Numbered from the stretch's first letter, positions 48,881-58,141 are shown. The stretch: 64,000 nucleotides of DNA from Streptomyces sannanensis (GCF_039536205.1 NZ_BAAAYL010000001.1:3224001-3288000); one strand, 5' to 3'. Numbers and translations: made by a program. Notes: generated from the letters alone by a model not told the origin.

Positions 48881-48948
48881 TTGGGAGACAACAGCCAGCC
48901 GGGGTTCGCGGTGTGGGCCGCAAACCCCGGCTGGCTGTTGTCTCCCAA
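48881..48948. terminator. Long bidirectional terminator, 31-bp stem
   Basis: The arm beginning TTGGGAGACAACAGCCAGCC (48881-48911) pairs with the arm at 48918-48948 over 31 base pairs with one mismatch and a 6-base loop. It sits between the convergent glycosyltransferase and dehydrogenase genes. Confidence 0.88.
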
Positions 48949-48984
48949 GGCACAGGGAGCGGAGCCGGCTATTGCCGGTTTCCG

Positions 48985-50010
48985 TCACACGGTCTGCCCT
49001 GCTCCGGTCGTGAAGACGGTACGCAGGGGAGCGTCACCGCCCCGGTCCTCGAGTACCGAACGGTAGTCGGACATCGGCAGTTCCTCGTCCAGCAACGGCA
49101 TGAGTCGCACAGTGCCGTTGACGACCATGTCCAGAGCCTTGTCGAGCTGGCCGTATCCGGACAGCACCCCATAGACGGTCACCTCCCGCAGCATGACCGC
49201 GCTCGGCTCGAAGTGTGTCGGTTCCTCGCCCGAGTAGCCGACCAGCACATAAGCGCCACCAGGACGCGTGGCTTCCAGGCCGTCTGGGAACACGGATGCC
49301 ACACCGGTAGCGTCAAAGACGATCTCCGGGAGCGCCTTCCCCAATTCCGCCAACGAGGAGACCTGATCAAGGCCCAGTTCGGTTGCGAGGCGGCGTCGGC
49401 GCTCCTCCGGCTCCGCCACCGTCACTGACTGCGCACCTGCTGCCAGAGCGAGTTGCCCGACGAGCAGGCCGATCGTGCCCGCACCGATCACGCCGACTGA
49501 GCGCCCGGAGACATCCGGCGCCCGTTCGACGGCGTGCAAGGCGACGCACAGCGGCTCCAGCAGACACCCCTCCGCACCGGAAAGGGTGTCGGGAAGTAAC
49601 TGGAGATTGGCCGCCGGGATGGTGAAGGCCTCGGCGAAGGCACCGGGTCTGGTGAAGCCGACCTCATCGAGGTCCTGGCAGAGGTTGTATCCGCCCTCCG
49701 CGCATCGCTCGCACTGCCGGCACGGCGTGATCCCATCGCCGACCACCGTCTTCCCCACCAGCTCGGGACGGTCTGGGGCTTCCAGTACCCGTCCCGTCCA
49801 TTCATGTCCGGGGATCACGGGGTAGTCGGCGTCGTGCAACGTGCCCCGGAGCAGCCGGAGATCGGTGCCGCACACCGCCACATGGGTCACCGCAACGAGC
49901 GCTTCCCCAGGCGCGGGTACGGGCATGGGAATCCGTTCGAGCGCGTGTTCCTTCGGCCCACGAACAACCAGGGCCAGCATGTCCGGGTCGCTCACCGTCA
50001 CCTTCTTCAC
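48985..50010 (-). CDS. Zinc-dependent 2-deoxy-scyllo-inosamine dehydrogenase (NeoA/KanE-type MDR)
   Basis: The 341-residue medium-chain dehydrogenase has catalytic zinc ligands in VAVCGTDLRLLRG and PVIPGHEWTG, four structural-zinc cysteines in CRQCERCAEGGYNLC, and an NAD(P)-binding site GVIGAGTIGLLVGQLAL. It contains DEVGFTRPGAFAEAFTIPAA, very like NeoA. NeoA oxidises 2-deoxy-scyllo-inosamine at C3 so that the DOI aminotransferase can act again, giving 2-DOS. It is the third gene of a minus-strand operon; its start overlaps the TylF-type gene's stop by four bases. Confidence 0.88.
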   Translation of the reverse strand: MKKVTVSDPDMLALVVRGPKEHALERIPMPVPAPGEALVAVTHVAVCGTDLRLLRGTLHDADYPVIPGHEWTGRVLEAPDRPELVGKTVVGDGITPCRQCERCAEGGYNLCQDLDEVGFTRPGAFAEAFTIPAANLQLLPDTLSGAEGCLLEPLCVALHAVERAPDVSGRSVGVIGAGTIGLLVGQLALAAGAQSVTVAEPEERRRRLATELGLDQVSSLAELGKALPEIVFDATGVASVFPDGLEATRPGGAYVLVGYSGEEPTHFEPSAVMLREVTVYGVLSGYGQLDKALDMVVNGTVRLMPLLDEELPMSDYRSVLEDRGGDAPLRTVFTTGAGQTV

Positions 50011-50750
50011 GCGTCCGGGTTGATGCTGTCACCGGTGCGGTGGACGAAGAACGCCCGACCATGCCATCCGTACCGCAGGAATTCGCTGTACTCGTAGAAC
50101 CCGTCGGTGCGCGCGAAGCACTCCCGCATGGCGCGGCGCATGCCGAAACGAGGATTGGCGCGATTGCAGTTGTAGTCGTCGAGGAGCAGCACCGCACCGT
50201 CGGGCATGAGCTTGTTGCCGAGCAGGTGGTCGAGAACCTCGACGGAGGACGAATACAGGTCGCAGTCGAGGTTGGCTATCGCCACCTCGTGCTTGACCGG
50301 CTGCTTAACCAGTGATTCCTCGAACATGCCCGGGACGACCGACCAGCCTGTCTCACCGAACCGACGGGTGAACTCCTGGCGCAACATATCCTCGGTGCCG
50401 GGAGGGGAAGCGTCCTCGTTCTCTCTCCAGTAGCCGCTGTCGGCTACCTCATAGGAGATCGAGTCGACGGGATTCACACTCTTGGGGAATCCGCTGAAGG
50501 AGTCGTAGACGTAGAGGTGCCGCGGGAAGATCTTGGTGTAGAAATCATCCTGGGCATTGAACTCGGTGATGAGGTCGGCGAGCATCAGAGCACTGAAGCC
50601 CTCGTAGCATCCGAACTCAGCGACGGCGCCGGGGATGTGGCTTCCGTAGACGTACTCAAACGTGTAGCGGAATACTTCACCATAGACCTGGTTCGCCCGA
50701 CTGACGTCCTGGTAGGTGGCGTTGGAAACTTGTGCCACGTTGGTGGTCAT
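50007..50750 (-). CDS. TylF-family methyltransferase
   Basis: The 247-residue protein has the TylF/macrocin O-methyltransferase hallmarks: GAVAEFGCYEGFSALMLADL (SAM site), RHLYVYDSFSGFPKSVN, and the metal-ligand aspartates in AIANLDCDLYSSSVEVLDHL and AVLLLDDYNCNRANPRFG. Family members O-methylate sugar hydroxyls and need Mg2+. In this cluster the likely substrate is a sugar or the cyclitol. It is coupled by ATGA overlaps to a radical SAM enzyme upstream and the zinc dehydrogenase downstream, so their reactions may be consecutive. Confidence 0.88.
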   Translation of the reverse strand: MTTNVAQVSNATYQDVSRANQVYGEVFRYTFEYVYGSHIPGAVAEFGCYEGFSALMLADLITEFNAQDDFYTKIFPRHLYVYDSFSGFPKSVNPVDSISYEVADSGYWRENEDASPPGTEDMLRQEFTRRFGETGWSVVPGMFEESLVKQPVKHEVAIANLDCDLYSSSVEVLDHLLGNKLMPDGAVLLLDDYNCNRANPRFGMRRAMRECFARTDGFYEYSEFLRYGWHGRAFFVHRTGDSINPDA

Positions 50751-51877
50751 TCCGCCCTCACTGTCACGGGTTCGATTTCATACAGGGCAGGGTCCACATC
50801 GATGTCCATGTTAAGTTCACAGCATCGATGACAGACCGGCTGAAGGCCGTTCTTGATGGTTTCGCGCATCTTCGTGTACGCGTCTCCCCGGAAGACCTCG
50901 CCCAGCGAGGAGTCGCGGAGGGAACCCATCACCGTGTCCGGGAACGTCGTGCAGCTGATCACTTGCCCGTTGGGGAGCACCGAAGTCTGAGCCCAGAGTT
51001 TCTTGCACGTGGTATCGCGCACGATCTTGCGCCATTCCGACGTAAAGAACTTGCTCTTCTCGGAATTTCCGTAGCGCGTCGGGGCGATGAGCACCTCGAC
51101 CGCGTCCGAGCGGTTCATCGCCTCGTCCATCAGCTCTTCGAGCCGGGCCGGGACGATGTCCTTGTGCTGGTGCTCGTTACAGAAGCCGGCCCAGGACATG
51201 AAGGGCTGGTCGGTGACCGCCTCGAAAGCGGGCCGTGAGGCCTTGCCCTCTTCCCTGGTGAAGTAGCTTGCCAGGTCAACGCTGACCGTCGAGACACCGA
51301 GCGACTCGGCGAGGGTGACCATGTCGGGCAGAGACTCGTAGTTCATGCCCGTCACCGTGAAGTTCATCGCGATGTTCGGACCCCGGCCGGCCTTGCGACT
51401 GGCCTCCTGAAGCGACTGGAGTCCCGCAACGGCGCGCTCGAACGATTTACGGCCACGGATGGGGTTGTTGATCTCCGCTGTCGGACCGTCGATCGAGACA
51501 TAAACGTCGTCGATGCCAGCTTCCACAAGACCCTCGGAGAATCGCGGCAGCAGGGTCGCGTTCGTGCTCATGTCGAGGTTGCAGTTTGGAAGTCTGCGCT
51601 TTGCCTGGCGGACCAGCTCGATAATCTGTGGGTGCATCAGGGGCTCCCCGCCCATGATGGTCAAGAACGTCTTCTCACCGGAAGACTCGGCGAGTTCGTC
51701 GACCAGGCCATTCCACATGTCGACGGTGATCTGATCGCGCTTGACTTCCTCCATCCAGACACTCTCGCTGGCGGAGTCTCCATACATCCAGCACTCACGG
51801 CACGTCAGGTTGCATACCCAGTTCACGAATACCGTGACGTGGCGTGGCACTGTTGGGAGTAAAGGTAAGTTGACCAC
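50747..51877 (-). CDS. Radical SAM/SPASM-domain enzyme
   Basis: The 376-residue enzyme has the CxxxCxxC motif as CNLTCREC (Cys22, 26, 29), a SAM-binding FLTIMGGEPLMHPQIIELV and a SPASM-type C-terminus. The cysteines there are in TTCKKLWAQTSVLPNGQVIS, the following C-TTFP, and VCHRCCELN, which would bind auxiliary iron-sulphur clusters. SPASM enzymes modify peptides, sugars and cyclitols. No precursor peptide is near, so a sugar or cyclitol substrate is more likely. The GTG at 51877 has AAGGAGC upstream. It heads a three-gene operon with TylF-type and zinc dehydrogenase genes. Confidence 0.85.
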   Translation of the reverse strand: MVNLPLLPTVPRHVTVFVNWVCNLTCRECWMYGDSASESVWMEEVKRDQITVDMWNGLVDELAESSGEKTFLTIMGGEPLMHPQIIELVRQAKRRLPNCNLDMSTNATLLPRFSEGLVEAGIDDVYVSIDGPTAEINNPIRGRKSFERAVAGLQSLQEASRKAGRGPNIAMNFTVTGMNYESLPDMVTLAESLGVSTVSVDLASYFTREEGKASRPAFEAVTDQPFMSWAGFCNEHQHKDIVPARLEELMDEAMNRSDAVEVLIAPTRYGNSEKSKFFTSEWRKIVRDTTCKKLWAQTSVLPNGQVISCTTFPDTVMGSLRDSSLGEVFRGDAYTKMRETIKNGLQPVCHRCCELNMDIDVDPALYEIEPVTVRAE

Positions 51878-52622
51878 TACGCTCCTTCGAGCTCTCGGCG
51901 GTTACGCCGGCGGACCACCGGTATCGCTAGGCGGATTCCGAATCGGCATATGTCATCGCAACGGGCAGTGCTACAGCGGAATGCCGGGGGCATCGCAGAT
52001 GCCAGGGGGAGCGGGAGCTTAAACCAGTCCTCAGAACGCATCCACCGCCTCTGTGACCGGACGAGTCAAGTCCAGGGTGCCCGGACGTCATGATGCCGTG
52101 AAACACCCCCCATGTCACGCGGATTCAACCGCGGCGCTACCCCCGTCCCCGAGCAATCTCCTACTCAACCCCTTGAGCGGGCAAGGAGATTCAGGGCTCC
52201 ACTCAGTATCCTATGAAGTGAGCGCTTTGAACATGGGGGATCCGGAACTTCTTGTCGAGCCGCGCATGTACCACGCACGAACTCACAAATGATCACGACG
52301 TGTCACGTCATCGGCACGCTTCGTTACGGCATCTCGATTTCCGGGATCGTTCCACCCGGCACCCGACATCAATCGGCTACGGTGTTCGACTCCATCTGTC
52401 AGACTGGCCCAAGTCGGCCTGGGAGACAGTCGGCTTGCAAGGGGCATCGGCCCTTGCACGGGGGATTTACGGGGATGCTGACGTTCGGTGCGGAGATGCG
52501 CCGACGTATCACGAGAGCCAGGACGCATTGCCTCGGTGACCCTGCCGTTGTTCAGCTACACACGCATGCCCTGCGAGACAAGTAGGGCGAGCATCGACCT
52601 GCATCGAGACGGGAGATGATGG
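51878..52622. promoter_or_regulatory. Divergent intergenic region before DOI synthase
   Basis: About 745 bases separate the divergent radical SAM operon and the DOI synthase gene. Small frames here lack ribosome-binding sites and family resemblance. GC content is visibly lower than in the genes. It should carry both promoters and perhaps sites for a cluster regulator, but no clear dyad was seen. Confidence 0.5.
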
Positions 52623-53807
52623 ATGGTTAGTGTGAGTGAAGCCGCTACCGGGATGGGCGGCAACTGGCACGTCCGCAAAGTCCGAATCGGAGAAGTCGAG
52701 TTCCCCTATCACTACGGGGTCGACTGTACGGATCGGATCCTGGGGGAGCTGGCAGACCTCGGCGCCGACCGGTTCATCGTGGTCACGGACGACACGGTGC
52801 TCGCCCTGCACGGCGAAAGGATACTCCCGGGGCTGCGCGCGCTTGCACCCGTCGAGGTGCTGAGCCAACAGCCCGGTGAACACATGAAGTCCCTCTCCCA
52901 ACTGTCCGATTACGTCGAACGGGCACTGGGGGCGCATGCCACGCGGAGCACGGTCGTCATTGCCTTCGGCGGCGGTGTGCCGGGAAACCTTGCGGGTCTT
53001 CTGTCCGCCCTCATCTTCCGTGGTGTGCGCCTGGTGCACATACCCACCACCACGGTCGCTGCGATGGACTCGGTCCTGTCGCTCAAGCAGGCAATCAATA
53101 GTTCCCTCGGCAAGAACCATATCGGGACCTACTATTCCCCAGAGGCTGTCTACACCGATATTCGTATGCTGACCACCCTCCCGGAACGAGAGCTTCGCTC
53201 AGGGCTGTGCGAAGCCGCGAAGAACTGCTTGGCCATCGCTCCCGACGCCCTCCCCGGTCTGCGCAAGGTACTGGCCAACGGCGGTTTGAACACACCGGAT
53301 TCACTGCTGTGGCTGCTCGACGAGAGCATCCGCGCCAAGACCATGGTCACTGCTCAGGACACCCGTGAACAACGGGCTGCGCTGGTACTCGAATACGGGC
53401 ACACCACCGGTCATGCGGTGGAACTGGCAGACCAGCGGCTCCGCGGCTCCGAGGGTCTCTCGCACGGAGAGGCGATCGCCTTCGGAATGATCGTCGCGGC
53501 CCGGATCTCGCACGCACGGGGCTGGATGTCCCGAGAGTGCGTCATACAGCATGAGGAGATCGTCGCCGCACTCGGAGCGCCACAGAGGCTGCCCGGAAAG
53601 ATGACTGTCGACGACGTCCTGAGCGTGGTGCGGGACGACAACAAGCGCGGCTACCTGCCGGCCGAGCCGGATTCCATCCCGTACGTCCTGCTCAAGGGCC
53701 TCGGTGATCTGGCGGGAACCGAGAACCTGCCGCTGGTCCAGGTGAAGCTGGCCGAGATCCGAGACGCGTTGGAAGGTCTCAACCGCGACAACGCCTGGGG
53801 GAGTTGA
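52623..53807 (+). CDS. 2-deoxy-scyllo-inosose synthase (DOI synthase)
   Basis: The 394-residue sugar-phosphate cyclase converts glucose 6-phosphate to 2-deoxy-scyllo-inosose, the first committed step to 2-DOS, using NAD+ and a metal. It has the NAD-binding VVIAFGGGVPGNLAGLLSAL and VHIPTTTVAAMDSVLSLKQA. Metal ligands fall in SGLCEAAKN (Glu), VLEYGHTTGHAVE (His) and LSHGEAIAFGM (His). Glu257 in LEYGHT is where DOI synthases differ from dehydroquinate synthase (Asn there), and RSGL(C/G)E..KN is also DOI-synthase-like. The ATG at 52623 follows GGGAGA. The stop overlaps the next gene's ATG, so the GMC enzyme is co-translated. Confidence 0.93.
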   Translation: MVSVSEAATGMGGNWHVRKVRIGEVEFPYHYGVDCTDRILGELADLGADRFIVVTDDTVLALHGERILPGLRALAPVEVLSQQPGEHMKSLSQLSDYVERALGAHATRSTVVIAFGGGVPGNLAGLLSALIFRGVRLVHIPTTTVAAMDSVLSLKQAINSSLGKNHIGTYYSPEAVYTDIRMLTTLPERELRSGLCEAAKNCLAIAPDALPGLRKVLANGGLNTPDSLLWLLDESIRAKTMVTAQDTREQRAALVLEYGHTTGHAVELADQRLRGSEGLSHGEAIAFGMIVAARISHARGWMSRECVIQHEEIVAALGAPQRLPGKMTVDDVLSVVRDDNKRGYLPAEPDSIPYVLLKGLGDLAGTENLPLVQVKLAEIRDALEGLNRDNAWGS

Positions 53808-55414
53808 TGACGCGAGCGTACGGCCCGGCCCCCACCGCGGCGGATCTCGCGGAAGACTACGACGTCTGCGTGGTCGGGAGCGGCGCCTCGGGAGCCCTTG
53901 CGGCCTGGTTGCTTGCGACCAGCGGACTGTCGGTCGTTGTCGTGGAGCAGGGCGGATTCGTCTCGGACGACACCTCCTACGACGACGTCCTCGCCACCTC
54001 GGAATCAGCCTGGGTCCGCCAGGAGAACGGCACGTGGGGCAAAGTCGGGTATCCGTGGACAACCTGCAACGTCGGTGGCGGCACGGTCTTCTACGGCGGC
54101 GCCTACTTCCGCAACCGTCCCATCGACTTCGACCCGGAGACCGCCCTCGGGAAGGGCGAGCTTCCCCTGCGCTGGCCCTGGGAGGCATCTGAACTGGACC
54201 CGTATTACACGGCGGTGGAGGAACTGGTAGGGGTGTCCGGCGCCGCGGACACGGACCCGACCCTGCCACCACGCGGTGCGGCCTATCCGCTGCCGCCGGT
54301 GCCGACATCTCCCGAGGGCGCCCGGCTTTCCACCGCGGCAACCTCTATGGGATGGCGGCCCTTCAGTACCCCTCTCGCCGTGGTCAGCAAGGACTTCCGG
54401 GGACGCCCCGGCTGTGCGGCAGACGCCCCCTGCATCTGCCGCAAATGCCCGATCGGCGCCAAGGGTGACGCGGTGACCCGCTTCCTGGAACCCGCCATGG
54501 CGCGTGGCGCCCGGCTGTTCGCCGGCCTCAAGGCGGTACGGCTGACCACGGACGGCACCCGCACGGCCCAGGCACTCGAATGTGTGCGGATGGACACCGG
54601 CACGCGCTACCGCATCCGGGCCCGGCAGTTCCTGCTCTGTGCCAACGCCGTGCAGACGGCGGCGCTGTTGCTGCGCTCGACCAACGACCGTCATCCGCAG
54701 GGCCTCGGCAACACCCATGACCTCGTGGGCCGCGGGCTGTGCTTCAAGCTGAGCGAATACCTTCTGGGCTATGGCTACCAGAGGGCCGACGGCACCCCGT
54801 CGGACAGTGAGGTGATGGGCAATGGCCCCTTCTCCACGTTCGCCGTGGCCGACCTCTACGAGGACTCGGCCGCTCCCGGCGGTCTCGGCGGCCTGCTCTA
54901 CGAGGCCCGCCCCGAACGGACGTACCGACTGCGGCAGAACGAGCAGTTGCTGCGCATCGAGGCCCTGGTGCCCGACGAACCCCAGCTGGGCAACCGGGTA
55001 CGACTGGGAACGGGCACCGATGCCCACGGCGTGCCGGACGTGATGATGGACTACCAGGCACACCCACGGGATCTGGCACGCCTGGAGTACATGTTGGAAC
55101 GGGGCACCGAACTGATCCGCGCCGCCGGCTGCGAGCTCGTCCTCAGGGAGCCGTCCGGCTGGGCGATGGGAAGTAGCCATCTGCACGGCACCTGCCGGAT
55201 GGGAACGGATCCACGCAGCAGCGTGACCGATCCCGACGGGCGGCTGCACGACGTCGACAACGTCTATGTCGGTGACGGTGCGGTGCTGCCGTATCCCGCC
55301 GGGACCAACCCGACACTCACCATCCAGGCGGTGGCCCTGCGCACAGCGAGAAAGCTGCTCCAGGACCGCTTCGCGGTCACCGCACCGTCAATCGATCACC
55401 GGCCGGCCGGCTGA
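53807..55414 (+). CDS. GMC-type FAD oxidoreductase, probable 6'-dehydrogenase of the pseudodisaccharide
   Basis: The 535-residue protein begins with an FAD-binding fold (DVCVVGSGASGALAAWLLAT) and a GMC segment (VGGGTVFYGGAYFRN). The C-terminal GMC signature includes SSHLHGTCRMGTDPRSSVTD and YPAGTNPTLTIQAVALRTA, with the catalytic histidine in HLHGT. In the neomycin and butirosin pathways a GMC enzyme (NeoQ/BtrQ) oxidises the 6'-hydroxyl of paromamine to an aldehyde before transamination; that role fits here. A CxCxxC segment (APCICRKCPIGAKGD) near residue 205 is also seen in this family. The ATG at 53807 is used rather than the TTG one codon earlier. Confidence 0.87.
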   Translation: MTRAYGPAPTAADLAEDYDVCVVGSGASGALAAWLLATSGLSVVVVEQGGFVSDDTSYDDVLATSESAWVRQENGTWGKVGYPWTTCNVGGGTVFYGGAYFRNRPIDFDPETALGKGELPLRWPWEASELDPYYTAVEELVGVSGAADTDPTLPPRGAAYPLPPVPTSPEGARLSTAATSMGWRPFSTPLAVVSKDFRGRPGCAADAPCICRKCPIGAKGDAVTRFLEPAMARGARLFAGLKAVRLTTDGTRTAQALECVRMDTGTRYRIRARQFLLCANAVQTAALLLRSTNDRHPQGLGNTHDLVGRGLCFKLSEYLLGYGYQRADGTPSDSEVMGNGPFSTFAVADLYEDSAAPGGLGGLLYEARPERTYRLRQNEQLLRIEALVPDEPQLGNRVRLGTGTDAHGVPDVMMDYQAHPRDLARLEYMLERGTELIRAAGCELVLREPSGWAMGSSHLHGTCRMGTDPRSSVTDPDGRLHDVDNVYVGDGAVLPYPAGTNPTLTIQAVALRTARKLLQDRFAVTAPSIDHRPAG

Positions 55415-55432
55415 CCGGCGCTTCAGCCGGCC
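55405..55432. terminator. Hairpin spanning convergent stop codons
   Basis: GGCCGGCTGA (55405-55414) and TCAGCCGGCC (55423-55432) are exact complements. The left arm contains the GMC gene's stop codon and the right arm touches the stop of the facing gene. Confidence 0.65.
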
Positions 55433-56370
55433 TACCGCCTGTCCGGCTTCCATCGGTCACCGAGATACCGGGTGACCTCGTCGAACAGGGCAACTGTGTA
55501 CGGGTGGCAGCGATCAGCCACCCGTACACAGCGGCTCGTGCTCTCCAGTCTGTCCGGCAGTTCCCGGTAGACCCGTTGCACGACGTGCCCCTGGGTCCCC
55601 TCCTCGGCCGTCAGCGGGAACTCCAGCAGGCCGAGCTCGGTGAGCTCCTGCTCGGTCTCGGCCCAAGCCGTGACGGCGCCCAGCATCACTTGGATCCAGT
55701 ACCGCTGGAACGTCCGGCGCAACGCCGAGACGTACTGGCCGTAGAGGGCTGCCGGATCCTCGGTCCCGCGTGCCTGGACTTCATCGCCCACGCGTATCTC
55801 GGTCTCGCCGCCACGGCCCTGGAAGAGGTAGCTGTAGCGGACCGCGATATCGCTCTGTACTCCGGCCAGATACAGCGTTTCCCCGGACCGGACGCCGTAG
55901 GCGTATCCGAGGAAACCGGGACGTCCCGCGTCCATGAAATTCCAGTCGGCTGCCTCGAACATGCCCTGAGGCAACAGGGAGGTGTCCGTCAGGTAGCACC
56001 GCAGGGTGACCGGCGTGCCGAACTGCGGGTACCTGCCGTCTGCAATGTCGTCGCAGGTGCCGGCCATGGCCGTCACGGCGAAGCCGACACTGCGATAACG
56101 GAAGCCGATGGGCGGGGAAATCGGTGCGGTGTTGTTGAAGGAGCGCAACAGCTCGCCGAGTGAAGTGCCGAGCTGCTCCGCGACCTCCTCCCGCGGTGTC
56201 GGATCGTCGACCCAGCGCCCCAGGAGTTTCCGCCGCTCAGGACTGAGCCAATGGTTGTCGTGGACCCAGCGCTTGATGAAGTCGTCGGCGGGCGGGACCA
56301 CTGTCGTGGCCGCCGCAGGAACGGCGCACACGTGGTCATTGCTCAGGTGTGCCGCTGTCCGGTCAGCCAA
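55432..56370 (-). CDS. Unrecognised cluster protein, 312 residues
   Basis: I do not recognise a family. The protein is soluble and acidic, rich in aromatic residues. Segments include FIKRWVHDNHWLSPERRKLL, TCDDIADGRYPQFGTPVTLR and FLGYAYGVRSGETLYLAGVQ. No cofactor-binding motif is evident. It overlaps the end of the upstream flavoprotein gene by 8 bases and reads from a TTG (a later GTG is possible), so it is translated with that gene. That coupling suggests a partner or subunit of the flavoprotein, or the enzyme for the next step. Confidence 0.7.
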   Translation of the reverse strand: MADRTAAHLSNDHVCAVPAAATTVVPPADDFIKRWVHDNHWLSPERRKLLGRWVDDPTPREEVAEQLGTSLGELLRSFNNTAPISPPIGFRYRSVGFAVTAMAGTCDDIADGRYPQFGTPVTLRCYLTDTSLLPQGMFEAADWNFMDAGRPGFLGYAYGVRSGETLYLAGVQSDIAVRYSYLFQGRGGETEIRVGDEVQARGTEDPAALYGQYVSALRRTFQRYWIQVMLGAVTAWAETEQELTELGLLEFPLTAEEGTQGHVVQRVYRELPDRLESTSRCVRVADRCHPYTVALFDEVTRYLGDRWKPDRR

Positions 56371-58129
56371 CGTTCACCGACTCCGGAATCAGTACGCTCT
56401 CGGCCTGCGCCTGGGCACGGGTCCAGCCCAGCCCGCGAGTGGCAGGGTGCTCGTCTGCCGGGGGCGGCAGCGGCGCCGTGTGCAGACGGCCGGCGTGCAC
56501 CAGCAGCCGGTTCCAGTCGGACAGGTCGAGGGTGACGAGATGGCGCCGGTGGTTCCTGGCCGCGGCGATCTCGCGGAAGCACTCTTCGTTGAAGTGGTGC
56601 TGAGGAGCCTCGGCGAACTCCTTCTCGCTCACTCGGATCCAGCTCTCGGTGTCCTCCTTGATGCCGTCGGCAAGGACCCTGATCGCTTCCTCGGGAGTTT
56701 CCCCGGCATCCCGCTGCTGCCAGTAGCGGAGCACGCGGGAGCTGTGGCCGGTCATCCCGGTGACGGAGTTGCCGCCGTTGATGAAGTGGCCGTTCCCGAA
56801 GGTTTCTCCCGCGACGACGCCGTTGGGAGCCACTTGGGCATCGGTCCCCGCGCGCATGGTGATGGTCACCAGCTTGGGACCGTAGAAGGTGTTGATCCGC
56901 TTGACCACCTTCTTGGGCAGTTCCAGCAGCTCTTCGGCCCGGTCCAGGAAGAACTCCTTGAGGAGCTGCTGGTAGGCGGCGAAGTAGCGGGGCGACGAGT
57001 CGTCCGTGTCGGCGGAGACCATGCCCTTCGCCACCGGATCGAAGGTCATGAACTCGGGGACCTGGACCATGATCCAGCCGACTTCGGGGTCGTTCTCGTG
57101 ACCGATGAGCATCTGGCGTGTCCAGTACTCGTCGTTGTCCTCGTCCAGTTCGGTGGAGATGCGGTAACGGAACCGGCCCTGGGCGTACATGCTGAACAGG
57201 GTCGCTACGAAGTCCGCCGTGGCCGGGACGGGGCCACGTCCGTCACCATGGTCGAGCACGACCGGCTCGGCCCGGTAGCCGAGCTGTTCGGCGTCCGTAC
57301 TCTCGGGGCCCTGCGCCACCATGAACAGTTCCGGCACACCGATGTCGATGATCTTGGAGCCGGGTCGGCGGACGTGGACGAAGTACCCTCGGAAGTCGAG
57401 CTCTTGGAGTGCTTCGACACGTATGCGCTTGCGGCCGTCGGGGGCGTCGGAGAACCCGCCGCCGTCCGCTGCTGTGATGGCCCGGTGGGTACTGAACAGT
57501 CGCACCCGGGGCTCTTCGAGGCCTTCCGCCAGGTCCATCTTCGCCAGCTCCTCGAGATACCTCCGCATCAAGGTCAGCAGCTCGGCAGCCGATACCTGGA
57601 AGGGAAAAGTGTCCTGGAGGATCTCGGCGACATCGGTGCGAATCAGACGCGGATCCGGCGCCTCAGGGATCTTTGCGGCCGGCAGTGCGGAGACCACGCG
57701 GTGGGGTGTCCCGTTCTGCCACCGGTCGTCGATGAACTCGTTGTACTCAAGGTTGCCCGCGACCTTGAGCTCCTCGTCCTCGAAGTCGATGTAGCAGTCG
57801 ATGACCTCTTCCACCGCGATGGTGCCGGACACCGCACCCGGGCTGTGGAAGCACTCAGCGAGGCGGAAGATCCGTCCGTCGCCACGCCGGGGTAGCCGCT
57901 CCTCCCCGTACCGCTCCAGCATCATCTGGTCGACCAGGCCGAGTTGGTGGTAGGTGTCCGCGGCGATGTTCCAGCCCGCTCCGGGGGCCGGGTCACCACG
58001 CATCTCGACTCCGACCGCGCTGCGCCCCATGGCGACGCTCCAGAGCATGGCCATCATGTTTGTGCCGCCAAGCCCCAGGGCCAGGAAATCCGGATTCAGA
58101 GCGTCCGGTAAGTCTCTGTCATTGCCCAC
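56363..58129 (-). CDS. Large Rossmann flavoprotein-like enzyme, paralogue 1
   Basis: The 588-residue protein begins with a dinucleotide-binding strand-loop-helix (FLALGLGGTNMMAMLWSVAM) and an acidic second-strand end (VGVEMRGDP), the usual FAD/NAD signature. The rest is distinctive: CFHSPGAVSGTIAVEEVIDC, DGRKRIRVEALQELDFRGYF and FGNGHFINGGNSVTGMTGHS. The last segment may be a second cofactor contact. I judge the family to be oxidoreductases of unknown reaction. By eye it is about half identical to the 598-residue protein at 61.2-63.0 kb over the whole length. The GTG at 58129 follows GGAGG. The unknown 312-residue gene is translationally coupled downstream. Confidence 0.75.
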   Translation of the reverse strand: MGNDRDLPDALNPDFLALGLGGTNMMAMLWSVAMGRSAVGVEMRGDPAPGAGWNIAADTYHQLGLVDQMMLERYGEERLPRRGDGRIFRLAECFHSPGAVSGTIAVEEVIDCYIDFEDEELKVAGNLEYNEFIDDRWQNGTPHRVVSALPAAKIPEAPDPRLIRTDVAEILQDTFPFQVSAAELLTLMRRYLEELAKMDLAEGLEEPRVRLFSTHRAITAADGGGFSDAPDGRKRIRVEALQELDFRGYFVHVRRPGSKIIDIGVPELFMVAQGPESTDAEQLGYRAEPVVLDHGDGRGPVPATADFVATLFSMYAQGRFRYRISTELDEDNDEYWTRQMLIGHENDPEVGWIMVQVPEFMTFDPVAKGMVSADTDDSSPRYFAAYQQLLKEFFLDRAEELLELPKKVVKRINTFYGPKLVTITMRAGTDAQVAPNGVVAGETFGNGHFINGGNSVTGMTGHSSRVLRYWQQRDAGETPEEAIRVLADGIKEDTESWIRVSEKEFAEAPQHHFNEECFREIAAARNHRRHLVTLDLSDWNRLLVHAGRLHTAPLPPPADEHPATRGLGWTRAQAQAESVLIPESVNVG

Positions 58130-58141
58130 GACTTAATCCTC

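Noticed and set aside
50747..51877. RiPP cluster suggested by a SPASM radical SAM enzyme
   Set aside because: No small precursor gene was found near it, and it is coupled to a 2-DOS dehydrogenase.
52623..53807. Dehydroquinate synthase or 2-epi-5-epi-valiolone synthase
   Set aside because: LEYGHT has Glu where dehydroquinate synthase has Asn, and the neighbours are 2-DOS-specific enzymes.
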